Part shown: in pieces, positions 10,815-21,240 of the stretch
Layout of the letters: each line of letters begins with the position of its first letter
How positions within the stretch are numbered: the first letter of the stretch is position 1
Assembly: GCA_018340375.1 (NCBI GenBank)
Contig: JAFFJZ010000025.1
Location: forward strand, 449,501-513,500
From: Gonatopus flavifemur
Taxonomy: Eukaryota > Arthropoda > Insecta > Hymenoptera > Dryinidae
Reading direction: 5' to 3'
DNA: 64,000 bases
Notes under the pieces: generated by a model
The model's database searches: none
Told to the model about the DNA's origin: nothing
Seen by the model: only the letters and a program-made list of their open reading frames with translations
Position numbers and translations under genes: made by a program

Positions 10815-11054
10815 TCACGAGTTCCTTAACTGGAGGCTTTTATGAGGTCCGCACTTATGCCATCTTATGCCTGGCACTTTATTATTTTCCAATTCTTTTA
10901 AAGCCTTGTCGAATTTCGATCTCAATATCGAATCTTCCAATTCTTCCTCATCTACATCCTCCTCCTTCTCTAATAGTGCTATATCATCGTTTCCTCCATA
11001 CAAGTCTTCCAAATGATTGATCCACTGTTCTATATTCTCTTCCGTTTTTATCAA
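10815..11054 (-). pseudogene. N-terminal scrap of the RTE-like reverse transcriptase
   Basis: WINHLEDLYGG and the segment ALKELENNKVPGIRW match the region just before reverse transcriptase motif 1, where relatives have NNKAPGIDGI. Here the D is lost and the frame shifts, so that the following residues of the family (ISADLIKA) are out of frame. Confidence 0.65.
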
Positions 11055-11134
11055 TTGTCATCCTAGAGAGTTCCTCATCTTATTGCTTCTAGATTTAATT
11101 TGTCCGAAAAATCTTTTGATAACCATCAGATCAT

Positions 11135-12170
11135 AGAGACGAAACATATCTGCATGATAGCGGTATTTACGAGATTTTCCAATTTTGTTTCGAAGCTTTG
11201 AGCTGCCCCTTTTCTTCCCTCAATTCCGATTTCATCGACATTTATACCATACACTTGACATCTCGTGGAATGAATATGCTCGAATTTCCATGGTTTCCAG
11301 ATGATACAAACAAAGAGGAGGCATGCTTTCAGAATATTGTCAAATGATGTGTGACGAGGAAATAAGAGGAGAGAAACTTATTCGAAGGAAATTCGGAAAT
11401 GATGGGTCACGAGTGATGAGGACTTCGAGCCGGTATTTTCACTGAGACTCACGATTGCTGCGAAATCTGACGCACTTCATTACCGTCATACACATAAAAC
11501 TCCGGTAATCACCGAGAACAAAAATTATCGTGCGAACGCGAAAATGATTTGATTGGATGATCGATTAAGCGGATTAAACTCCGCATTTGAGATTCGTAAG
11601 AGGGCAAGAGACGATCGCACGTCTTGCGCGTATCGTTTCTTCGGTATGAGAGAGAACATTTTGGCGGTAGGGCCTTTCCCAGTGAATAAACATGCCCGAT
11701 AAATGAGACTTTCCCAGAGATTCTCAGAGTTTTTCAGTGAGATTCGGAGAAATTTCAAGAAATTTTCAGATGAACTTCTTCCACCAGGACAGTACGTGAT
11801 ACTGAGAATCCCATTGGATCTGCTGGAATATTTCAGTATATCCACTGGAATTTTACTATGGAAATTGGAATTTCGCAGTTCAAAATCCGTAAAATTCCAG
11901 CGCATGTACTGGATGATGAATTCACCGAAATTTCCCAGTTTCAAGATGCGATCAATTCCTATTTCTTGACTGTGCGCCTGGTGAGTGAGAAACTGAGAAT
12001 AGAGGAGCACATGAACATACCCTACGCTTCAATTCACGGATTGCGTTCAGATCAGACGAATGGTAAATTTGAAACTGCCACGGTTACTCACGCAGACGCA
12101 ACTATATAGAAATGTGAACAAAGAATGGTTATGTGTCTCTACGCGTGTGCACTAGTACGTCCATGTGAGT
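11135..12170. other. no gene recognised; repeat-like stretch 11690-11960
   Basis: A 161-codon minus frame (11525-12010) and plus frames (11703-11969, 11858-12109) overlap fully and show no known motif. Words such as TTTTCAGTGAGATTC, AATTTCAAGAAATTTTCAG and TATTTCAGTATATCC recur between 11700 and 11960, like the stretch 24100-24450, so this is probably an old non-coding repeat. Confidence 0.3.
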
Positions 12171-12176
12171 GACGCC

Positions 12177-12275
12177 TGCACCGAGAGAAATTTACAGTAT
12201 AATATGGCATGAGAACAGAAACCTGATCAAATTGACAATGTTATACAGTAAATTTCTCTAGGAGTCGGTATGTAT
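12177..12275. repeat. small hairpin next to the split mariner
   Basis: GCACCGAGAGAAATTTACAG at 12178-12197 is mirrored by the stretch TTATACAGTAAATTTCTCT at 12241-12259. On the far side of the mariner, at 19125-19165, the sequence TATAAATTCCTCTCAGTGTGC looks like a third, inverted copy of the end, so the mariner may have jumped into a MITE of this kind. Confidence 0.5.
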
Positions 12276-12289
12276 CCTCATTCCTATCA

Positions 12290-12556
12290 GGTGTACAAAT
12301 AAGTTTTCGGACAGTTTTCAGGAAATTCAAGATTTATTAAAAGAGAAGTAAAACACAGCTAGTAATCTCAATCGCACTGAATAACCTTTAGCCATCTCTG
12401 AGGTGACTGGCAGATGCCTTCCGCAAAGAACCTTTCGTCTTGCGAGGTGTGGAATTTAGCGACCCATTCTTCCACTCCTTCAAATGTTTTGAACCGCACG
12501 TCAGACAAATCGTTCTGCATTTTCCGGAATAAGTGATAATCGGATGGGGCTTAGTA
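12290..12556 (-). pseudogene. mariner copy 1, C-terminal part and inverted repeat
   Basis: On the plus strand the block starts with AGGTGTACAAATAAGTTTT, the terminal inverted repeat of a mariner. The minus-strand translation contains the typical end of a mariner transposase (DYHLFRKMQNDLSDVRFKT and ERFFAEGI, then a block ending in RWLKVI). It breaks off exactly before the SPDLAPSDY block. The missing N-terminal 70 percent is found in the same orientation at 18131-19113, ending at the complementary residue, so the two pieces are one element split by the sequence in between. Confidence 0.8.
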
Positions 12557-13875
12557 TGGTAAACCCCAAAAAAAACTCCAAAAAAGTAAGAAAATAACGC
12601 CAAGTACATGAAAATCCCAAAAACAAAGAATAAAAAGATCTAAAAACACATTCCAAAGGAAACTTTCACTGCATTCAGAATTTCGAGGGGATATGAAAGG
12701 ATATGCTCCATTTGAAAACAAAAGATATGAAATCAATATGAGTGATCGAGTACATTGGTTATCCAAAGGATATGTGAAATATTTTTGGTATATTGTAACT
12801 TCAGTTTGTTTAAACTGTATTGAAGGTGATTTATGATTTTCAAAAAAGCATTATTGTATTAAAAAAATAAATAGAACAAGCGCATCGTCCTGCTCGTATA
12901 TATAGATACCAAAAAGTGAAAAAAAAGTAGAATTCCACAAAACATACAAATGTCTCACAAAAACCCCTAAAAACTCCAACACAGTAAAAAATAACGTCAA
13001 ATCCCAAAAACCATACAAACGTTTTACAATAACGCTTGAAAAAAAATCCTTGAAAAGAATACTTCACTCTTTCCGGAAGATTACTTGATATAACAAATAT
13101 ACCATTGAAAAGAAAGATGTGAAAGGCAACCCTGTTCCGGAATTCGCATCAGCCAGCAACACTTGGCGTGGCCAATGGTAGAAGTTTTTAGCCTTCATTA
13201 TATACAAATGAATTTCTATAGAACATTAAACAAGAAATTTAAATGATATAATTCCATAAAATCTTCTTCAGCCACGCCAAGTGTTACTGGTTGATGCGAA
13301 TTCCGAAACAGGGTTGCCTTTCACATCTTTTTTTTTAATGGTATATTTGTTATATCAAGTAATCTTTCGGAAAGAGTGAAGTATTTTTTTCAAGGATTTT
13401 ATTGTAACACGTTTGTATCGTTTTTGGGATTTGATGTTATTTTATACTGTGTTGGAGTTTTTAGGGGTTTTTGTGAGACATTTGTATGTTTTGTGGAATT
13501 CTACTTTTTTTTCACTTTTTGGTATCTATATATACGAGCAGAACGATACTCTTGTTCTATTTATTTTTTTAATACAATAATGCTTTTTCGAAAATCATAA
13601 ATTAGCTTCAATACAGTTTAACCAAACTGAAGTTACAATATACCAAAAATATTTCACATATCCTTTGGATAACCAATGTACTTGATCACTCATATTGATT
13701 TCATATCTTTTTTTTTCAAATGGAGCATATCCTTTTATATCCCCTCGAAATTCTGAGGGCAGTGAAATTTTCCTTTGGAATGTGTTTTTAGATGTTTTTA
13801 TTCTTTGTTTCCGGGATTTTCATGTACTTGACGTTATTTGTTTACTTTTTTGGAGTTTTTTTTGGGGATTTCACT
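12557..13875. mobile_element. foldback element with ~0.6-kb inverted arms
   Basis: Positions 12557-13175 and 13270-13875 are long inverted copies of each other. Shared blocks include ACGCCAAGTACATGAAAATC, GGGGATATGAAAGGATATGC, TCCAAAGGATATGTGAAATA and GATGCGAATTCCGRAACAGG on one arm and their complements on the other. The centre of about 95 bp (13176-13269) is single-copy. The left end abuts the broken mariner directly. Minus and plus open frames rich in Phe and Tyr in the arms are by-products of poly-T tracts. No transposase is encoded, so this is a non-autonomous foldback or large MITE. Confidence 0.88.
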
Positions 13876-14144
13876 TTTTTTCCTGAATATGCTTCCAACT
13901 GTACCCAAATAAAAATGAAATACCTCTGTCGAGTTTATGGCAATCGTAGAAATGGAGGAAATGTGCTCAGATAACTTATGTGATATAAAAATCCACTTGG
14001 ATTTCCATCAGTCATCTCATCATTGGACGGCAATAGATTATCGGAATAAAGAATGGAGAAAAGAAGGGGAGGAAAGAGAATTCCCATGAACAAACATACG
14101 TGTGAAGAATTCCGAAAACTAAATTTTCCTTCACTGATAAGTTG

Positions 14145-14220
14145 GCGCTCAAAGCAGCTCAAAGCGCTCAAAGCAACTCACAGCGCTCAAAGGAGCTCAC
14201 GCCGCTCAAAACAGCCCACG
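14145..14220 (+). repeat. four copies of a 19-bp tandem repeat
   Basis: The units are GCGCTCAAAGCAGCTCAAA, GCGCTCAAAGCAACTCACA, GCGCTCAAAGGAGCTCACG and CCGCTCAAAACAGCCCACG, head to tail with no spacer. It is GC-rich for its surroundings. Confidence 0.9.
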
Positions 14221-14453
14221 ATATTGTGCTGAGCATGTCTTGTGCGGAAATTTCCATTGTTTCCAAGAAATCATTGTAAGAAAATCGAAACAACATGGAT
14301 CTTACAGACAGAGGAAACTTGCGTACAATATATTCAAGGTATCCAACAGAAATTTTTTTTGCAAGATAGAATTTGTACTGTTTAGCATGAAGCTATAAAC
14401 AGCTTTCCAGCAAACATTTTTCGGTCACTCTTTTGAATCATTGTGAAAAGTAG

Positions 14454-14709
14454 CAGATAGCAAAAGTTCCAAAAATTAGATCTCATTGAATTCTTTCGTG
14501 ACCACAAAACGAACTACTGAAATGTCAGCAGAATAGAGTCCTGGGAGAATTCAAATCGCCTTTTGTCATACTGTATATTGTACTGTATATAGTATGACAA
14601 AAGGCGATATTGATTCTCCAAGAACTTCATCCTACTGACATTTCAGTGATTCATTTTGTGGTTCCAGAAGGATTCAATGGGAGCTAGTTTTTGGAACTTT
14701 TGCTATCTG
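14454..14709. repeat. hairpin MITE of 256 bp
   Basis: The whole element is one near-perfect palindrome: CAGATAGCAAAAGTTCC at its left end pairs with GGAACTTTTGCTATCTG at its right end, and the centre around 14585 pairs ATCGCCTTTTGTCATACT with AGTATGACAAAAGGCGAT. The ends CCAGATAGCA resemble the ACCCAGACAGCA ends of the MITE at 8527. An RNA of either strand would form a hairpin of more than 100 bp. Confidence 0.85.
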
Positions 14710-14950
14710 GGTAAAGAGATGTCGAATATTTATCATGCAACAAAAAGATATACCTTCAAGATATCAGATTGAAGACACTTTCTAGTACTGTACCAGACGT
14801 TTTCCAGAATTTTGTGGAATATCCATCGAAATCATTCGAAAAAATTTTTCAAGAATATTTGGTTCGTTATGGTATTATAAAGCTATTCTATATTCTTCAA
14901 AACTGTACAATATCACAGTAATTGAATTCTAATTTTATGATGAAGCGAAA

Positions 14951-15801
14951 TTATTGCTTTTCACAGAAATATATATACGAGTCTTTAGCATTGCGTGGCC
15001 AATGTCGCTCTTCAACTTGCAGATCATGAATAAATATCCACTTTGTACCTTTACTTCGTAACATGCATGTGAAATTATCTTCAGGAATATTTTTATCCTG
15101 ATGAAAAACAACAGCTATAACTTCATAAAAGTGTTGTGCAATTATAATTTTTGAAGTTGGTACTGCTTCAATGTTTATATTTTCTACCTTTGTTGCTTCA
15201 ACATTATTGTGATTAAACATCATCAATTGCACAATTACATATCGTTCTGACGCTGTTATAAATGATTTTTTAGTTTTCTGCAAGTTATCACAATTGTCAC
15301 CAGAATCTTCGAAAATTTTCGATGTTGAAAAATTGAACTTGGATATTTCTTGAAACTCAAATGATTTTTGTGAAATTGGAGGTAGCCCAAGACATGTAAC
15401 ACAATTTGTAACAACAATATTTTCGGTATATTCACATTCCGTACATTCCGTTGAGGGAGTTATTTGGTGCTTCACTCAATTTTTAATAGCCATTGAATTC
15501 TCGCAAATAGAAGCGATGAATTCTCCTGCATCTTGTGAGTGATTATGCAAGTATTGTGTACCTGCAAGCTGTTCTAAAGCTATGATATCAAGGTTTTTTT
15601 GCGAATTGTAGTTCTGAATGGAAATATTTATGATGTCATTGGGGTCAGATAAAAGTAATTGTTTTGTCTTAGAAGCGCAGTACAATATACACTGCATTAC
15701 TGCATTCAAATGAGAAGAAACACCGTCAACAATAGGAAGACCAATTACGTTTAACGCGTGAATTTCTGCTGATTTTTCATCAATATTTTGGCCCCTGGAT
15801 T
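14951..15801 (-). pseudogene. ubiquitin carboxyl-terminal hydrolase-like (peptidase C19) protein, decayed and lacking active-site residues
   Basis: A minus-strand frame runs from about 15793 to 14951 with a single in-frame TGA at 15476-15478. Its N-terminal part has NVIGLPIVDGV followed by SSHLNAVMQCI, aligning with the Cys box of ubiquitin-specific proteases (GLxNxGNTCYxNAVLQCL). The catalytic Cys position is a Ser. HSQDAGEFIASI matches the QQDAHEFL block. A CxxC pair (TECTEC) and CVTC follow, like the zinc-ribbon of the fingers. The C-terminal part has YEVIAVVFHQDKN, then DNFTCMLR where the family has GHYTAYVR (His replaced by Asn), then KWIFIHD and SYIYFCEKQ where it has W..FDD and AYILFY. 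The fold is recognisable but both the Cys and His of the triad seem lost. It probably came with a mobile element. No host gene context is visible. Confidence 0.68.
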
Positions 15802-15879
15802 ATATATTATCCAATATCCTTATTGCTGAGTACCCAGGTGGAAAAGTTTTTTCAGTGAGTAAATTCTTTGAGTAAAATT

Positions 15880-16385
15880 ACAGGTGAATCAAGAAAAAGT
15901 AGGAAGGATGCAGGTATACTATACATCTGTATGTTACTTACCACCACGATCAATATCATCAGGTAGCGTAGAAGGAAAATGAAGGAAAGGCAGAAGTGCA
16001 GTGGATATACAAGTCCTTGCGTTGAATAATACCACTATCAGATTCTTCCAACAGAATCATAGGTGGATGGAGAAAAAGCAAAAAGCATGTAAATGTATCA
16101 TACATCTTTATGTTATGTACCACAATAATCAATGTCATCGGATAGCGTCATAGGAAAATGAAGAAAAGGCAGAAATGCAGTGGATATACAAGTCCTTGCA
16201 TTGAATAATACCACTATCAGATTCTTCCAATAGAATCATAGGTGGATGAAGAAAAAGCAAGAAGGATGTAGATGTACCATACATCTGTACGTTGAATCCT
16301 ACCATGATCATTAGGTAGCATTGAAGGAAAATGCAGAAAAGATAGGAGCGCAATGGGTATATCACAAATCTTTGCATCGGGTGCA
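15880..16385 (+). repeat. three tandem units of ~181 bp
   Basis: Each unit carries GGTGGATGGAGAAAAAGCA, a stretch around ATACATCTGTATGTTA, GATCAATATCATC, GGTAGCGT.GAAGGAAAATG and CAGTGGATATACAAGTCCTT. Units begin near 15880, 16060 and 16240 and differ by scattered substitutions. Minus-strand open frames across this array (16135-16432) are by-products of the periodicity. Confidence 0.85.
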
Positions 16386-16836
16386 TTCCACTGACCAATT
16401 GACGAATGATTAGAGAGACTGTTTAGGATCAACTCAACGAAAATTGAGCAGATACAATATTCTGATTATAGAAATTGTTGCAGAACAACTACAGGTCAAC
16501 TTGACTGATGTGACTGGATGTGACAATTCATTCTGAATGTTTTCTTCCAAAGTTCCATTTTTTCAGATGTTCCATTCAAGCTGGATTATATTTGTGTTCT
16601 TACAAACCATCATTTTTATCTTTACTCATCTTGGTTTTGGAATGATTCAATTCTCAAATATCATGAATATTAAATGGTTTGGATATTTGATACAATATTG
16701 CTTTTTAATGATCATGAATCACTTTGAATACACTTTGGACATTTCATGGATCCTAGAGTTACTAAAATCTCTCAACCCAAAATACTCTATGACAATTTAA
16801 TAAAATTCCATCATTTTCAAACAACAAACGTGTGAT

Positions 16837-16880
16837 TTCCGAAGTAGCTGGTCATCTGGTTTTGATCAGCTACTTCGGAA
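16837..16880. repeat. short hairpin
   Basis: TTCCGAAGTAGCTG at 16837-16850 pairs with CAGCTACTTCGGAA at 16867-16880 around a 16-base loop. It could be the end or the core of a small MITE, but no further arms are visible. Confidence 0.6.
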
Positions 16881-17869
16881 GGCTCCAGTAGTTGACTGTC
16901 CGTCAGAACTTATGATATATCTCTGACTTTCTGGTATGTGGAGGAATTGCAAAAAAACTTGAATTTTTTCCCTTGAGCATGCTCGATATGATCCATTTGA
17001 TCATTTTCCAACGACTCTAGCAGGAGAACTTGACAGTAGATTGTTTGTAAGGGGGTTATGGTATATCCGATAAGATTCCACCTGAAAAGTAATGCATAAA
17101 TTTGAATCATTATTTTTGACTAGACCTTGTATGATTTATTTGATCATCAGCCTGTCGTTCTGGTGGTCAGAACCAACAGTAGCAGACTGTTCATTACGGT
17201 ATTTCTGCTGAGCTGTTGTCTGTAAAGGAATATTGTATTCGATGAATAATACATCATACAGAGCTTACCTGTGTATATAGCAATTCCCCGAATGTAGCAA
17301 ATAGATTTATTCATACCTTTCTCAAACTTTTTGTTTTTTTTACAAATAACCTCTTCATCATTCATTCATTAATCCATTCATGAATTTTTTCAAGCCATAT
17401 ATAAAAGTATATATAATTCCAGGTTGTTTGTGTGCGTTCGATTGTTGTTATAATGACCTGTGATACCTGTAATGTAGTATAACCTGCAATTCACAATTCA
17501 TCCATTTTTCAATTATTCTTTTAATATTATAATAACCTATCAACACATCGCCTCATTGACAGGTTATTCGTTTATGTTTCGACAATGTATAGACCACACT
17601 ACACTGAAATGCACGCTATTAGATGATTGGATTATAATATACATTAACTGAAGTGAATGCTATTGGATATTGGAAGAAAGGAAAAAGGACAAAATATTGG
17701 ATGCCCCAAGAAGGAAAGAGACGGAATATCTCTATGCCAATGGAAGAAACCCTCCCGAATTCCGATGACGAAAAACTATAGTCGCTATCGTGATTAAAAT
17801 AAATCGAAAGTGGCGATGATGATGAAGAAAAATCCTGATATTCTGATCGCATGAAAATTTGAAACGTTT

Positions 17870-18130
17870 GTATCTCGGGATCGCGTGAACGGATCAACTT
17901 CATAGTGTGCTTAATCGAAAGTGTGTATCCGAATTATATAATAGAAGTGTAATTATTTTTTCGTGAAATTCAATGTGTGATGAGTTATTGTGGGTTAAAG
18001 ATTTTTTGACTATAGAAAATCTTGGTTTTCGAGTAAAGATACACGGTAGCGCACGACTTATGCTTCTCCATTTTTTTTTTCTTTCAGGGTTTTCCTGTAC
18101 TTGGCGTCGAGACGCTACCGCGTCCCTTGA
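17870..18130 (-). repeat. repeat unit A, copy 1 (end of the sequence that splits mariner 1)
   Basis: Read on the minus strand the unit starts at the mariner junction with TCAAGGGACGCGGTAGCGTC and then CTCGACGCCAAGTACAGGAA. The same series occurs on the plus strand at 31613-31890 (GACGCGGTCGCGTCTCGACG). Further on, both have AATAACTC.TC.CACATTGAA, GAAAAAATAAT.A.ACTTCT and GAGCACACTA.GAA.TTGATC. The ACGCCAAGTACA block also occurs 42 bp inside the ends of the foldback at 12557, so the two families may share ends. Confidence 0.7.
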
Positions 18131-19113
18131 TACGCCGGGTGTAGTACAGCTTCCCATCCAAGCGCTAGTAACGTATCCTTGACCGTTTTACCCACATGAG
18201 GCCGCGCGTTGTCATGGAGCAGTTTCATTGGACGTTTTCGTTTGCCAGAAAATGGACGTTTCTCCTCAATTTCTTGATTCACTCGCATTAATTGATGGAA
18301 ATAGCGATCGGCAGTAACTGTTTGACCAGGTCCGAGAAGTTCATAATACAGTACGCCTTTCATATCCCACCATATGCACAACATGACTTTGTTACAATGA
18401 ACATTGCGCTTTGACGTGGATGTTGTCGGCTCGCCGGGGTCAACCAAATGATATTTGCGTTCCGGATTATCAAAATAAATCCACTTTCCATCGCTGGTCA
18501 CAATTTTCCACAAGAAAGACTTTCTATGTTGCTTGTTGTAAAGACTCACACAAATGTTAAGACAACTGTTTTTATTTTCTTGAGTTAGGAAGGGTGGTAC
18601 CCACTTTGTCCCTTTCCGAATCTCACCCATTGCTCTCAAACGATAAGGAATAGTCTGTTGACTTACTCCAAGCTGTTCTGAAAGGTGTTTCTCCGTCTGA
18701 CAAGAGTTTTCATCCATCAACGCTTGCAGTTCCTGACCGTCCACCTTTACAGGAGACCCGGTGCGTTCACGGTGACTAACGTCGAGATCACCCTCTTTGA
18801 ATCACTTATACCAATACTCACATGTACTTTTGGGTACAATGTTGTCTCCAAGAACAGAACATATCGATTTACACGCTTTCCTAACACTCTTTCCTTAATG
18901 AAATTGATACCGAATGCAGTGTCTAATAAATAGCTTATTGGTGTGCATGTTTAATTCACAGAATTTCTAGGTTATGTTCATGACTCTTCCACGTTCCGAT
19001 ACTACGTATCAAGCGCCATCTATCATAAGTGAGCGAGACCTTTGAATTAATTTAGAATAGCTGTTATGATACAAAATTGAAGTGTCCTAAAGCTCATTCG
19101 TACACCTAATATA
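18131..19113 (-). pseudogene. mariner copy 1, N-terminal and central part
   Basis: On the minus strand the inverted repeat AGGTGTACGAATGAGCTTTA at the right end matches the other end at 12290. The transposase reads RKACKSICSVLGDNIVPKS and CEYWYK.FKEGDLDVSHRER (N-terminal helix-turn-helix), then from 18744 LSEQLGVSQQTIPYRLRAMG (second helix-turn-helix), IVTSDGKWIYFDNPER (first catalytic Asp; TSD in place of TGD), WWDMKGVLYYELL, and LLHDNARPHVG (second Asp). It stops at LHPAY, where intact relatives continue with SPDLAPSDY. That continuation is at 12556 downwards. At least one stop is present near the N terminus. Confidence 0.85.
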
Positions 19114-19219
19114 ATTCCATAGTAAATTTGACTATAAATTCCTCTCAGTGTGCGCTCCAGATCTGAGATCACTGCTCCAAACAGCTTTGGTAATCATTCA
19201 AGAGAATCAACGAATAAAA

Positions 19220-19825
19220 TCTTCACTGTCTGAAACTCATATTCTGTGGAGGAACGTATTCGTTTTTACGGGTCTATGGAAAAACTTGGAATTGTAAAAA
19301 GTTCGAAACCGGAAGTTTGAAGTTAGAAGGTGTGAAATTGATAGTGAGTACCAGGTCTTGTATTGAACATTCCATGATAGTGAAAACGTAAAGGTCTTAC
19401 GTTTCAAAGGTTACGTGTTGCCAATCAAAATACCATAAACAACGTGCAATTGACAAATAGGTTATAAATTGACCAAAGACATTTGAAATCTCAATCGTGG
19501 TTAATTGTAACCTCAATATGGAAGTAGCTTGTAAGAAGGAAGTAATTGTATGTGGTTTAATGATTCGCATATAAATTTGTTTGGTGGTCCTTCTTAAAAT
19601 GCCGAAAATGTGAAACTGTGTACGTGATAACTAATAGTGAGTGATAGTGAAAAAAAATATGAGGAAAAAGATCAACAGACACTTCCAATTAGGTGAAAAT
19701 CAAGAGGAACTATTCCACAGAAGAAATGTATCATTCCTTGACCTTGAAAAAGTGCTTTCAATGTCAATCTTTTGATGGTCAAGTAAGACATTTTTATATT
19801 TGCATTTCTTGTACTACTTAGTTTT
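19220..19825 (+). repeat. repeat unit B, copy 1
   Basis: This segment is the inverted counterpart of 30850-31445. Shared blocks include ATTGATAGTGAGTACCAGGT, CGTAAGGTCTTACGTTTC-like words, CAAAATACCATAAACAACGT, TTTGGTGGTCCTTCT, AGAGGAACTATTCCACAGAA and TTTTGATGGTCAAGTAAG. A short stretch near 19690-19785 could be an exon (AG before GTGAAAATCAAGAGG and a GTAAG after GATGGTCAA) that is kept in both copies, but the translation is unknown to me. Confidence 0.8.
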
Positions 19826-19829
19826 AATT

Positions 19830-20790
19830 TGTATTGTAAGTTGATTCATTCTGTTTATTTTTTGTTCCAGCAGTCGATCGGTGAGAGGTGAAATGGGTTT
19901 CAGTGAAGGGAATCCAAATGAAGTGCATGTCCGAATCGTAACAAATTCACCTAGGAGGAAAACTCGAGATTTCGTTGATGTAGTGATGAAACTTCAACGG
20001 AATAAATTTCGTTTCTAACACGGAGTAGATTCAAATAACACTGTCGAGTTTACTTAGCTATAAAGAAAACTGGAACTAGGGAAGAAATCATACACCATGT
20101 ACACGAGAATTGTCAATCAACATATTTCAGGCAGTTTGTTCGAATAATGTCAAAGATGAGAAAAAGAATCGGGGCTTCGAACGACACTGAAATTGGAAAA
20201 TGATCCATCCTTACTGTTTTAATAATGAGAGATATGTAAATTTTAAACAACAAAAAATCTTCCACTTGAGCTGTGACAAAATCACGTCAAACCCCAATCT
20301 TGTTGGAGAGATAAACTGAGATATTCTGTCAGTCTCGGTGCAGGTCTCGTTGCATATTTGAACATATATCTCTGCTGATTTTGTTTCAATGATAAAGGTG
20401 ATACCCCATTCCGTTGATCCCATATATACTCTCGAATGATCTTCGTGATTCTGATATTACAGTAGATTGGAATAATCATTAGTAATTGTTTCATATTTCT
20501 TTGATGCAACTCTCGTGAGGAGTTGAAAAAAAATCAAGTGAGTTACTTTTATCATTGTTATAGGTGTGTGGTGTCCGCGCTTGGATTTCTCGTACGATTG
20601 GATCATCTTGGAAACAGTTGGTGTAAATCACAGACCTTTGGCTCATTCATTGATGTTACCGAGTTCGCAAAATTCCTGGCAGCTAAGGAGAAGATGATGT
20701 AACTAAATCCGTTACCCTAGTGCAAAAATTACTCTCCTGAGAAAATCATCACAATATTATAATTGCGATAAGACTCTCCGTGTTGGGACC
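19830..20790. other. no gene recognised
   Basis: Frames at 20211-20509 on the minus strand overlap each other and show no domain. A polypyrimidine-AG (TTTTTGTTCCAG at 19857-19868) may be a leftover splice acceptor of the unit B element, but no coding exon can be joined to it. Confidence 0.3.
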
Positions 20791-20797
20791 TAAATCA

Positions 20798-20914
20798 CTC
20801 TCCAGAAAATCCCAGGCGAATCCGGATGGAAACCAGCAGATTACGTTATAAAAACCAGGCACTGCCTGGGCTGCTCGTGTTCATCCGGATTTACTTGGCA
20901 TTTTCTGGAGATTA
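20798..20914. repeat. hairpin MITE, ~115 bp
   Basis: CTCTCCAGAAAATCCCAGGC and then GAATCCGGATG on the left pair with CATCCGGATTTACTTGGCA and then TTTTCTGGAGAT on the right. Arms are about 32 bp with a few mismatches. Confidence 0.7.
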
Positions 20915-21049
20915 ATGTTTTAATCCAAATGACTGGAATTAACAGGAACAAAACTATCTACAGGTGTTTCAAAGGACCACTCACAGCTCTTCAATGTCAT
21001 TGCAGGATCATCACCCACACATTACTCTTCGTCCAAAACATATCCTCAG

Positions 21050-21240
21050 GAACAATCAAGAACAACGCAAAGTCTTATGCAACACGAAAAGATATCTTTT
21101 AGAAGTCTTAAAATGTTCTTACTGCTATAGGATTTCTCAAATTGTTCTTGAAGATATCTTTTAGGAGTGAGAAAATTCAACACTTCTGAAAGATATCTTC
21201 TCGTATTGCATAAGACTTCCTGCTTTGTTCTCAATCATTT
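21050..21240. repeat. hairpin MITE, ~190 bp
   Basis: The left arm has ATCAAGAACAACGCAAAG, then GTCTTATGCAACACGAAAAG and ATATCTTTTAGAAG; the right arm has the complement, CTTCTGAAAGATATCTTCTC, GTATTGCATAAGAC and GCTTTGTTCTCAATCAT. Arms are about 55 bp. The GATATCTTTTAGAAG word is repeated again in the centre. Confidence 0.75.

Larger units (their letters stand above)
9416..11124 (-). mobile_element. RTE-like non-LTR retrotransposon, 5'-truncated, with 10-bp target duplication
   Basis: The element reads on the minus strand and is bounded by ATCAGATCAT at 9406-9415 and again at 11125-11134, a 10-bp direct repeat that fits a target-site duplication. Its 3' end carries (ATG)n-like trinucleotide repeats (ATCATCATCATC on the plus strand), the tail style of RTE-type elements. 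It encodes reverse transcriptase only. The endonuclease part is missing, as expected for a 5'-truncated insertion. Confidence 0.78.

Noticed and set aside
9539..11054. Plus-strand frames 9525-9752, 10297-10551, 10721-11020
   Set aside because: They are the antisense of the RTE-like reverse transcriptase, whose motifs are clear on the minus strand.
12840..13600. Phe/Tyr-rich open frames such as 12840-13067 (minus) and 13376-13600 (plus), looking like small membrane proteins
   Set aside because: The two translations are near copies because they are the two arms of an inverted repeat, and they arise from poly-T tracts. No start context, splice sites or domain support them.
14951..15801. A working deubiquitinase gene
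   Set aside because: The catalytic Cys and His positions are not Cys and His, and a stop lies in the middle of the frame.
15880..16385. CRISPR array
   Set aside because: The repeats are long (181 bp), adjacent without spacers, and the window is clearly eukaryotic.
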